A stretch of 25,302 bases of DNA from Mesotaenium endlicherianum. Lineage: Eukaryota; Streptophyta; Zygnematophyceae; Zygnematales; Mesotaeniaceae. The stretch is taken from contig WELA01003449.1 in assembly GCA_009602735.1 (NCBI GenBank), positions 211,597-236,898 of the forward strand, written 5' to 3'. Made by a program: the position numbers and the translations under genes. Every line of letters begins with the position of its first letter. The first letter of the stretch is position 1. Below are positions 1 to 10,300 of this stretch, one piece after another. Under the pieces are notes generated by a model that worked only from the letters and a program-made list of their open reading frames with translations, was not told where the DNA came from and searched no databases.

Positions 1-2617
1 GGGGGGAGGGGGGGGAGGAGAGGGGGAGGGGAGCGTACGCTTGACAAAGATCTCATATGGGGCCACTTGGCAACAAGAATCTGTGACACCTGACACTTGG
101 CAAGAGTCCTTTTTGTAGTTAGGCCAAATAGTCTCTCGTGCCACATGACGGCGCTTGTGGCACTTGCGGCATGAGACGACAACTGGCGGGCCTGACGGTG
201 GCACTCGAGCCAGACAGAGCAGCAACTTGCAGCAGACCTACTTGCAGTTATGATTTTGGCAGCCCTCCTGTCCACGTTCTACAGATTATGGATGTGTTCT
301 TTGGGGAGGGGGCGGGGCTGGGCGCAGCCGGGCGGAGCCGGGCGGGGGGGGCAAGATGTAGAGTGGAGTTAGAGGAGATCTGTTGTGGGACCTTGCGTGA
401 GCTAGGGCTTTATAAAGTCCCCGCTACTTTGTCTCTGCTTGAAATCTGTCAACAAGTTCTCACTTACGAGCAGTCTTGGGACCCTGTGTCTTGCTGCATG
501 CGGCAGGAACTACATATATGCAGCTGTAACTTACTCAAAAGTTTTGAGTGAAAATTATACGTGAGATATGTGCGGGCACTCAGCTGCGATGTACCGGAAC
601 TCTTTGACTGTACCGCTTACAAGCAAACATTTAAGACGTTCTGCATCGTTTGGAGAATTGATATAGGAACCAGCATGTGCATGCATGGGGAGAATTGTGA
701 ATATCTTTGTCTACTTCTGAGCCGATTTAACAGGCACGTGGGATCACGTACTAAGTGCCGGATGCGCGTCATCAAACATTGAACCAAACTCATACGTCAT
801 CATTGAGGCCCGGTCAGTGCGGGCAGCAACTCTAATCAATAATTGGCGGGTCTGTTTGCTGCCTCGCATACTCTGAGATTTGCAATTCAGATTTCCAAGT
901 AGAATATAAAACCTCGATACTTTGTCGGTCTAAGAACGAATTCGGGCTCTTGTAACGCTTACATAAAACGTGTAAAATGGAAGACATGCACGGATGTATC
1001 CATGTGCCGATGCAAAAAACCAAAGTGCCTCTAGCTTTGGAGACGCTTAAATAAAAATCGCAAACATTCTGACTTAATATACAAAAATTTTGACCCAAAT
1101 TATTGTATATAAATACATTTAACCTGTGGCCATTTGAAAGGTTCAAATTAGATAAAGAGATTATGTATTCCCACAAGATCGATTGATCAACTTAGGGACT
1201 AAGTTAGCTGATTCACCCCATGAGACAAAAATTGCTTCTAATCATAAACCACAAAACCTTTCAAGATTCTGTTTGATAGCAAGCTCCATAAGTCAAGATG
1301 AGGAAAAAAAGAGGAGCAACAAAAAAGAAAAAAAGAACAAAAAATGTGCATAAAAAGTGAAATAGGGGGGCAAATTTCTGTGTCTGCATATTACCACTGT
1401 GAGTGTCAGGATATACACACAAAACTCACCCGGGGTCAAACCTCGGACAGTAACTCTCAACGCGCGTGCACTTGAAACGGGTACAAACGAGGTACTTAAG
1501 CGCGTCAATCATGTAAATTGCTGTCAAATGTTCTTAAAGCCAGTATAAGTGCGCGTCACATCAATCAAAAAGGAGGTTATGACACCATCACATACATGGA
1601 GCTAGCTAGCTCCATTCCACAGCACCTTGCATATACGTGTGCAGGTATGTCCTTCAATGTCACAAGAACGAGAAATTGACTTGGGAGGATCAATGAATTC
1701 CAATCGTGCATGCACAAATGATGAGTGATCGCATCAATCTTCCCCATGTTTCTCCACGTACTTGCTAACATCTCGTCCTGCAAAAAGAATATGTCACTTA
1801 CTAAGAGGCAACTAGGCAGCAACTAGGAAAGCTCTTTCTGCGCACGCCAACTCACATGCTTCGAAAGTATGTCGGAGGAGCATGATAGCAAGAAAGAGTA
1901 GACCAAGCAAACAGCCAGCACCTCGCGGTTAACAACTACGTGCCAAATATAGGCTACCTATCGCGTTATAACAGTATGACATCAACAAAAAAGAGCAGCA
2001 CCTTATTGTTTCACAAGTGATACCGACGGAATTACAAGAATATGGGTCCATGTCCGAAGTTGTGCCCTTGTGCCCTTGTGTCAGTTAAGTACCACAAACA
2101 TCACCTGTGCCTGACCTACAGCTACGCCAGGTGGCAACTGCCCCGGCTAGAGAAACAATAAATTCTCTATCTAATCTTGACAAGGCTAACAGCAGAGGGG
2201 AAATACACGGAAAGGAAGCAAGGGGGAATATTAGAGCTTTGAGGAGAAAGAGACAGGTCTAGCCCCGGCGCGCACTGAAGAGCAAGAGCTTCAACAGATA
2301 GTGCGGGAAAGGGCAGTGTCCAGAGCTGCCAGCTGGCCTTTGCTTACAGCCCGCCCCCTGAAGGCAAACCTCTCCTTGCGCATCACCATGTGCCATGCAA
2401 CTAAGACCCTGTTCACACTTCTCTCCCGTACAAAGCACCATACCAAGAAGGACTGAAAACGAAACGGGACTTCGGCCGAGACTCGCCTGCTCACACACAC
2501 GCCTTCGCTCTGTTCCTTCAGTCAATAGTAGTCGCCTGCTCGCACACGTGCCTTCAACCTGCTGCACCGCATGCCCCGCCGCACGTCATGCCAACGTCTC
2601 ACAAAGCTCGGCTCAAG
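1..2617. other. Left spacer, no gene supported
   Basis: No open frame here resembles a family I recognise, and no exon chain with good splice borders was found. The first 34 bases are almost pure G with some A. A G-rich block around 302-352 carries repeated GCCGGGCGGAG-like units. Around 403-419 a TATAAAG lies inside a nearly palindromic GGGCTTTATAAAGTCCC. The stretch from about 1,000 to 2,250 is AT-richer and featureless except for a perfect palindrome at 1596-1615. The part from about 2,260 onward becomes GC-rich and is downstream of the stop of the minus-strand membrane protein gene, so it probably holds its 3' UTR. Confidence 0.5.
1596..1615. repeat. Perfect 20-bp palindrome
   Basis: ATGGAGCTAGCTAGCTCCAT reads the same on both strands over all 20 bases; the flanking bases (c and t) do not extend it. 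The core is a GCTA tandem. It lies in gene-free sequence, so a role as a protein-binding site or cruciform is only a possibility. Confidence 0.8.
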
Positions 2618-2665
2618 TCAAGCGGCCAGAGTGCACGCGGAGCCGAGCCCCCAGACCGCCGCCAC
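2618..2665 (-). pseudogene. Diverged copy of the 3' end of the membrane protein gene
   Basis: About 250 bp downstream of the membrane gene stop, the minus strand encodes VAAVWGLGSACTLAA followed by a stop. This matches VAVWGLGPAFTLVAQ at the end of that gene (2859-2915). At DNA level GCCGAGCCCCCAGACCGCC is identical in both places (2642-2660 and 2895-2913) and similarity extends some 15 bases further on one side. It looks like a small local duplication of the terminal coding sequence. It could also serve as an alternative terminal exon, but I see no strong splice donor leading to it. Confidence 0.45.
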
Positions 2666-2858
2666 CTGCCACCTGGACGCGCACGCGTGAGCGAGCAGTT
2701 CCAAGCGCACCAGCTCCACACCCAACTCCAAAGGAAGACGTAGGGCGCGTCTCCAGCCCCGGCCCACACGCCAAGCGCAGCACGCACGCACGCGCGCGCG
2801 CACGCAACGCAACGCGCAACGCAGCGCCCGCGCCGAGATGCAGCGCCGCCCGGCTTAG

Positions 2859-3453
2859 CTACTGCGAAAGTTGGGCAACGAGTGTGAACGCGGGGCCGAG
2901 CCCCCAGACCGCCACCTGGATGAGCATCTCCAGCTTGACCACCTCCAGGAAGATGTAGACAGAGTGGATCTCGAGGCCGTGCGAGCTCTCGCTCTCGCGC
3001 ACGCTCTTGGCCTCGCGGTACTCGGCGCACGCCTCGGGAATCTCGCGGGGGCTCGCGTGCAGGATGACGTTGCGAGCGCGCATGCCGAGTGCGGGCGTGA
3101 GCACCGCGATCTGCAGCACCACGATGACGCCCAGGGCCGCGATACAGCAAAGCGCGGGCAGGGGCACGTCGGCGCGGGGGGCGAGGAAGAGCGCGGCGCA
3201 CGCGAGCGCGACGGCGTGCGCGAGCTCCGCCTTGTTGAGCGCCGAGAAGACGACAAGCGCCACGCTCAAGCCCACCGGCTTTGTCACCAGCGGCGCGCCG
3301 AACTTGATCTGCGCGCCCCCCCGCCCGGGTTGCCGCCGCAGCCGCCGCCGCGGATGGGAGCCCGGTCAACGCTGAGTGTGCGCGAGCGTGTGTGGGGTGG
3401 GGAGTGTGCGCGTGCATGTGCGTGTATGTGCACGGGTGTGTGGGTGTGGGTGT

Positions 3454-3534
<81 letters not shown>

Positions 3535-3535
3535 N

Positions 3536-3579
<44 letters not shown>

Positions 3580-4449
3580 GCCTGCCGAGGGAGAGCAGCT
3601 ACAAGCCATACCTGTGGCACCTGTGATGTGCAGATGCGTGATCAACCCCTTTCAAGATTTGCCATACTGAAGAGAAATATGGCCCAGAGGTCTTTTGCAG
3701 GCTACGGAACAGATCCTTGCATGTCAAGAGGCACGAGGCATGCATGTTCAATGATGCGCGCGATACAGGTCCAGGGGGGGGGGCAGGACACCCCAGAGAG
3801 CCTCCCACCTCTCACCCTCAAGCAGCAACTCTCTTGATCATCTGCAGAACGCGACAGGCTTCCAGCACTGGCGGATGACAGATGGTGCCGTCTCGTCAGA
3901 CATAGGCATGGCCCGCCATGGTTGCTGAGAGACTCTGCCCTCCAGAAGCACCCACCCTCCTTCCCCCTCCCTCCCCTCCNGCTTACGACCTCTGATGCCC
4001 GGTATCGGCTCACGCTTCAAGCTTCAGCACTAATGTGCTTCTTGTGTGCCCCGTGCGAGACAGCTGGACATGCACGTGCACTGAGCAGAAGATTCAGCTG
4101 CACGCCGACAGCTGGACATGCATGAGCAGAGGATTCAGCTGCACCCCGTGCGAGTGCGATGGCGAGGGCCACTGAGTCAACGTCAGGATGTGACGTTGAT
4201 GGCTGATGGCTGACGCGCTCGTACCCAAGCTTCCGTGAAGGAGATGGCGGAGAGCATCCCAATCCAGACGAGGGAGACGGCAGCGGCCAGGAGCTTGGCC
4301 TGCACGCGCGTTATGGTTGGGTCCTTCTCCTCGCCCCCCATAACCATGTAGACGACAAAGGCCCATACGAGGCCCCAGGTGATAAACAGCGTCGCCCCTG
4401 TGCTGGAAGTCAGCTTCACGCAGCTAGGGAACTCGAACCGCAGCGTCAT
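2859..4449 (-). CDS. Multi-pass membrane protein, family not named
   Basis: Two exons on the minus strand: 4449-4225 and 3308-2859 (stop TAG at 2861-2859). The intron begins GTACGA after TGG and ends GCGCAG before ATC, phase 0, giving a 224-residue protein. Residues about 17-38 and 48-71 look like membrane helices, then comes a conserved-looking junction TEAW|IKFGAPLVTKPVGL, then VVFSALNKAELAHAVAL, a further hydrophobic stretch (LCCIAALGVIVVLQIAVL), a charged loop, and a last segment HSVYIFLEVVKLEML. About four helices are likely. The TEAWxKFxAP...VGL...VFxALNKxE pattern seems to me shared with uncharacterised bacterial and algal membrane proteins, but I cannot give it a function. The continuity of the motif across the junction is the main support for the splice. 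An in-frame ATG further upstream at 4521 would add 24 residues; I prefer 4449 because the added stretch is not protein-like. The intron holds a gap-interrupted microsatellite. Confidence 0.7.
3455..3578. repeat. Compound (GT)n(GA)n microsatellite with gap base
   Basis: A GT tract (imperfect from about 3,420, pure from about 3455) passes directly into a GA tract that runs to 3578. A single N at 3535 interrupts the GA part, so true length is unknown. It lies inside the intron of the minus-strand membrane protein gene, so the transcript would read (TC)n(AC)n. Confidence 0.9.
3980..3980. other. Assembly gap base
   Basis: A single N after a C/T-rich run (about 3953-3979). Unlike the N bases at 8573 and 23953, no matching sequence was noticed on its two sides. 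It lies in the intron of the membrane protein gene, so it does not affect the coding model. Confidence 0.8.
4059..4147. repeat. Two-copy direct repeat, about 48 bp
   Basis: GACAGCTGGACATGCA...GATTCAGCTGCAC occurs from 4059 and again from 4107. The second copy lacks about 7 bases (CGTGCAC) after the shared ACATGCA. The flanking CCCCGTGCGAG also recurs on each side (about 4049 and 4144). It is intronic in the membrane protein gene. Confidence 0.75.
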
Positions 4450-4521
4450 CTGGCTCTTTATGAGAAGGGGGTGGAGATGCGAGGAGGGGGAGACGGTACA
4501 GGAGGTGCACAGGTGTCGCAA

Positions 4522-7387
4522 CTGCGTCGCCTGTTGTGCACCGGCTATTAGCTGCAGCTATGGGTCACTTCCTGCAGAGGAGGACGAGGTGACTGACTAA
4601 GGGTTGCAGTCGACAAAAGGAGAAGAGAAGAAGGAAAGCAGAAGAGGTCAGGAGCAGCTCAAAGACTGCTCACTTCTAGGTAACCAGGCCGGATGCAGGG
4701 TACAAAACAAGAACCCTTGCTTACAGAACAACTTAATTATTGGCAGCTATATTGCAAGGTGGTCTTGAAGCAAACTTATGGCTCAGAAGCGCGCCTTTGT
4801 AACCGCTTCCAGCATTGACGCGACCGGAAGCGACAGGAAGAGAACGAAGAGAGGGAGAGATGGTGTGTTTCAACTTAATGTGTAAAGTCAAAAATGAACC
4901 GAAGAACGACCCTGGAGACAAGTGACTATCTTGACATGAAAGTTGGAGGGAGACGAGTGAAATTTCTGAGGCAATGGCGTCTGTTTTGGACCCCGCGTTC
5001 AGCGTGCTGAGACAAACTGAAGCATGCACCCCTTCTTGTTGGTCAACGTGGATAGTCCCTAGAATGTTCTTTACCTCCTCTTCAGGGAATACGCAGCAAA
5101 TGCAACGGCGGAGAAGATCTAACGTCGTTAGTCTACTCCCACATGATCAAGTGCCAACTGGAAGTGATCTTGTCAATTCTTGGCTCTTCTGAGGGGTTCC
5201 TTCAAGATTGCTTCTAAACCAAGTGTCCTGGGCATTTCAAGTCGGCTTATGAAGCCAATTTTGTATGTGTCCATTTACGACGTATCGAGTCCTTGTAGTC
5301 AAAAGATTGCAGAGACCTCAGATCACACGAGAACATGCAAGACGGCCTCACTTAAGCGCAACACATGCAGGAAACGTGTACTTCATGGGGGTAGGCATGT
5401 CGACACAAAAAAGATAAGGCGATTAGGTGCTCACAGCGCCGCTAAAAGTTATTTCATTCAGATTTGGGCTTCAAAGACTGCATTAGCATGTCACGTATCG
5501 TGCCAATTGTCATGCAAAAAGAGAGGACGAAGTCAAATGTCAAATCTAGACATCGAAAGAGATGTGGATTTGTTAAGATGTGGCACTACTGGAGATCGTC
5601 CTCCTGCCCCACTCAGCCCACTTCTCCCCTATTCTGCCTGCTTTTGCCTAGGCCCTAGATAGCTTCTGCATAGCTCTGCATATAGCTGTCTTCTTTCTTA
5701 TCGATCCGATACGGTGAAGGGACAACGTCACTTCAGACTCGCTCGACTGCGCTCTATCATGCTCGACGGACGGAGATATTCGTACGTACATGTCCTGTGT
5801 AGCATTATTCGATCGCAAAAGGTCTACTTTTATAAGGCCAAAAGCCATACGTCATAGGCCATACGGCCATCATGTCCGCGGTGGATGACACGTTGCTTTG
5901 AGTATTTTCTATGAAACACGACTATTCTCTGACGCGGTCAGTGGATGGGAGATAACACGACGATAACAGCAGGCTCCGTTGATTTGTGACGACGTTCATA
6001 TACAACACGATACGTAGTAGAGTTGTATAAAGAGATCACAATCTGACTTCGATGAATTAGTAATGAGAACAAGAAAGGGAAGAACGACAGCCTTGAGCTA
6101 AGAAGAACTATTTCTAAGAACTATAAGGGTGCAAATAGATGGGAGGAAGTAGAGTAGGAAGATGGTCTTCTCATAAATGCATATCCTTTTGTTATTTTGA
6201 TCTTTGAATTCACTCAGTCTATCTTCTTGCATCTTAACTTTATCTATCGGTTGGGTCAATTCCACTTCACTGCAGCACTACCTGTGCTGGAGCTAACTTA
6301 AGCTGTCATATAATTGACTACTCTTGTTTAATAAGATGTTCATACATACATCTGCAAACTTGTTTTGAACGTACATGTTTGAAGAATTCCAGATTAGGTG
6401 TCAAAGTAGGGGCTTGAATGACACATTGAGCCAACTGTTTCACGATACTTCAACATATGCCTCTGACTCAAGTAAACGACTTCTTTGGCAAACCAATCCC
6501 AATTTATTGTAATTTTTACCAACAGCTAACATCTGGACGACAACAGCACACTACAACTGTCCCTCTACGTGAGGGATAACATTTAGACGCTGGTACCTAT
6601 TACAGAAAGATGGAGGCACCCCAGCCAAGGAAGGTAGATACGGTAATGGCATGCTTGTATTCTGTTGACGTTATCAAGTCTTCATTGGCAACTTTGTGAA
6701 CGCAAAGCCACCGAGGTTTGCAGTTTGGACTGTTCTCTGCAGTCATGAGTTCAAATATTTCACAATTAACATGCCTGATCGTGAACGTGGGTAACACAGG
6801 TAATCACAGATGCAATGGAAGATAGGGGCCAAGATTACAAAGAAAATAGGCTGAGAGATTGTGGACAGCCTACAAACATGCTCTTTACGCAAATATTATT
6901 TGATTGTTGACATTTGGTGCTTTATCATTTTTCGCTTACATATATGTAGCCTCTTTAATACCTACAAGATGTCAGAAAACAAGAAGTGCACAAGAGCGAG
7001 ATACGACACACTTCTACAGCTCCTCCAAGACAAAACTAGCAAACTACTACAAAGTTGACATGGAAATAAAGAAATTCGATAGAAAAGGTCCTCAAAACAA
7101 CTACATCTTAGCCAGACTGAAATAAACAGCTGTCCTGGCGGAGTGGTAAGGCATAATAACAACAAGCCTCAGACACCCTTTCTCCTGCTTTTCTTACTAC
7201 CTCTGCTACATGCTCTTGGATCAAAAGGACAACACACAAACATCCCACTCTAAGTACAAGTCCATCAATGCCCGTGGAACTCCCTCCACAATTAGCCGGC
7301 ACAGGTGAGAAGCCAACACAGAGACGGGGGCGTGCTTCAGCTGTTCCTCTGCTCCTCAAGGGCGAGCACAGAGGCGCAGGAGGCTTC
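4522..7387. other. Spacer between membrane protein gene and RGG gene
   Basis: No gene is supported. The longest open frame (5180-5662, +) has no recognisable domain and a composition typical of chance. The left end should contain the promoter of the minus-strand membrane protein gene, and the right end (below 7387) the 3' UTR of the RGG gene. A TGTAA on the minus strand at 6839-6835 is a possible but distant polyadenylation signal. Around 5840-5875 a short GGCCATACG motif recurs. The middle part (about 5,850-6,900) is AT-rich. Confidence 0.5.
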
Positions 7388-10300
7388 CTAACCCAGGGAC
7401 GGGAACTGGCTCTTGTCCTCGATGCTGGGGGCAGAGGCGCCGCGACGACCCTCATAGCCTCCAGAGTAGCCACGGGGGGGGCCGCCGCCGTCGCCGCGTC
7501 CGCCGCGGCCGCCACCACGCGACTCGCCGCCGCGACCGCCCCGACCCTCCCCGCGGCCAAAGCCGTTGCCACCGCCGCGCCGGGGGTTGGCAGCGCGCGG
7601 TGCGTAGTAGCGCTCACCCTCCGCAGGCTTGAGGAACTCGTTGATGTTCACAGCCTGCAGGCACGAGGCACGACGCGCACAAGCGCGCACGGGGGCAGGC
7701 CCAAACCCGAACGATAACTGGCATCATCAGTGCAAGCAGTAGCAGCAGCAGCACGAGAGGTTCTCCTGACGTACGACCAGCCAGCTGGCAGCCGGGCGCA
7801 TGCAGCCAGAGCACCGAGGGATCTCTTAGTGTGCCACCTGCGAAAGAACCAGGATGCCAATACAAAAAAAACGGAGCTTCCAGCTCATGGGACTACCAGA
7901 AATGAGAAGTTTCATAAGATCCTGCTGCCACTCAAACACCGCGTGTGTCCCACAAGTACATCACGAGGTATCAAAGATGCTCCATCTGCCCGCCCACGCG
8001 TAATGAAATACACCAGGCAACACATGGCTCAACAAGTATACGCGCAAGCGGCACAAAGACTGCGAGCTTCAAAAGTGCGCTAGCATTATGCCCTGCTGAC
8101 AGATGGTCCACGCAGTACGTGTCTGCAAACAATCATCATAGTGAGCCTGCAACGCCGACTAATCACCCAGGGGCGCGCACAGCGGCAATTCTTTCAAAAG
8201 CAAGCCAGGCTAGCGGCAGTGCATGCGAGCGGGGCATCACCTTGGGTCTCTCCTCCTCCTCCTTGGTCTTCTTGCGGGCAGCCTTCTCCTTCTCGCCTCC
8301 CTGAACACAAATACGCGCGCACACAACCGCACACGCCCATAAGGCACCGTCAGAACACTGGTCCCCCAGAGCTGCACGAGGTGAGGCACTTGGCTCTGGC
8401 TCAGGAACAAGCGCCCTGGAGCACAACTCGTGCAGTCCTATGTGCTGCCGATACAGAAGGGCTAGAGGTGCACCAGAGGCACGACAGTACGAGGCCTCAG
8501 TACGCGTCGAGACGTCATAAATCTCCAAGAGTTCGACAGCGAGCCCATGCAGGCCCAAGATTTGATGACACCNGTTGGCAGCGCGCGGTGCGTAGTAGCG
8601 CTCACCCTCCGCAGGCTTGAGGAACTCGTTGATGTTCACAGCCTGCAGGCACGAGGCACGACGCGCACAAGCGCGCACGGGGGCAGGCCCAAACCCGAAC
8701 GATAACTGGCATCATCAGTGCAAGCAGTAGCAGCAGCAGCACGAGAGGTTCTCCTGACGTACGACCAGCCAGCTGGCAGCCGGGCGCATGCAGCCAGAGC
8801 ACCGAGGGATCTCTTAGTGTGCCACCTGCGAAAGAACCAGGATGCCAATACAAAAAAAACGGAGCTTCCAGCTCATGGGACTACCAGAAATGAGAAGTTT
8901 CATAAGATCCTGCTGCCACTCAAACACCGCGTGTGTCCCACAAGTACATCACGAGGTATCAAAGATGCTCCATCTGCCCGCCCACGCGTAATGAAATACA
9001 CCAGGCAACACATGGCTCAACAAGTATACGCGCAAGCGGCACAAAGACTGCGAGCTTCAAAAGTGCGCTAGCATTATGCCCTGCTGACAGATGGTCCACG
9101 CAGTACGTGTCTGCAAACAATCATCATAGTGAGCCTGCAACGCCGACTAATCACCCAGGGGCGCGCACAGCGGCAATTCTTTCAAAAGCAAGCCAGGCTA
9201 GCGGCAGTGCATGCGAGCGGGGCATCACCTTGGGTCTCTCCTCCTCCTCCTTGGTCTTCTTGCGGGCAGCCTTCTCCTTCTCGCCTCCCTGAACACAAAT
9301 ACGCGCGCACACAACCGCACACGCCCATAAGGCACCGTCAGAACACTGGTCCCCCAGAGCTGCACGAGGTGAGGCACTTGGCTCTGGCTCAGGAACAAGC
9401 GCCCTGGAGCACAACTCGTGCAGTCCTATGTGCTGCCGATACAGAAGGGCTAGAGGTGCACCAGAGGCACGACAGTACGAGGCCTCAGTACGCGTCGAGA
9501 CGTCATAAATCTCCAAGAGTTCGACAGCGAGCCCATGCAGGCCCAAGATTTGATGACACCTAGACGATGGGACTGTTCACACCCACAGGCAGATCTGGCG
9601 TCACACGACACGCGCACTGGAAACAGTGGCAGCATCAAGCCTCCCTCACTCTCTTGCCCATCGTTGACAAAAGGCACAGAAAATGGTCGTGCGGCATCTG
9701 CTCTGGCACGGCACAAAAGGGCTCACCAGCTTGACAAAGATCTCCTCGTCCTCAACATTCTTCTTGGTGTGCAGCGTCATGGAGTCAAAGTCCTTGTCGG
9801 CCTCCACCTTGCGGGCCTCTGCCTTCTGGGCCACCAGGGCCTTCCTCTTCTCCTCCAGCACCTTCTCGTACTCGTCCAGGGTCATCTCCTGCTTTCCCCC
9901 ACAACCCCACATGCACACAAACAAACACACACACACACACACACGAGATGGTGCACACAATCAGTCCACCACGCACATCCAGCTGTCACCCCAAGCAGGC
10001 ACCCTATCGACCCGACCACCTGTTGACGGACAGAGGGCTTGATCTCATACACAACAGTAGATCCATCCATGGGATCTCTCCCCGCCCCTAAAGTGGCAGG
10101 CAGATGAAACCGACATTCATGCTGCATGAATCAACAAACCCTCTGACTCCAAAACCGCAATCTGCCTCGTCGGCCAATGCATGAGCGCAACACTGGACTC
10201 CGCAACCATGTGACCACCGCAACACCTAAAAGTGGGGTGTGCCATGTCAGCAGGAGGCAATGCACGACACGCCGCACTTGGTCAGATGGGCAAGACTGCC

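Noticed and set aside
41-55. Shared CTTGACAAAGATCTC with the RGG gene exon 5 (9731-9745)
   Set aside because: Only about 16 bases agree and neither flank continues the similarity, so a gene fragment at the left end is not supported.
138-551. Open frame of 137 codons on the plus strand
   Set aside because: No recognisable domain, uneven composition over a G-rich repeat and no exon continuation found.
2599-3645. Long minus-strand frame of 348 codons
   Set aside because: It runs through the microsatellite and the gap base (Ser-Leu and His-Thr runs) and is a shadow frame of the membrane protein exon.
5180-5662. Open frame of 160 codons on the plus strand
   Set aside because: No hydrophobic, domain or repeat pattern that I recognise; no flanking splice structure; probably chance.
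7130-7200. tRNA-like start (GGCGGAGTGGTAAGGC)
   Set aside because: The D-arm phrase is present but no anticodon arm, T-loop consensus or matching acceptor stem follows.
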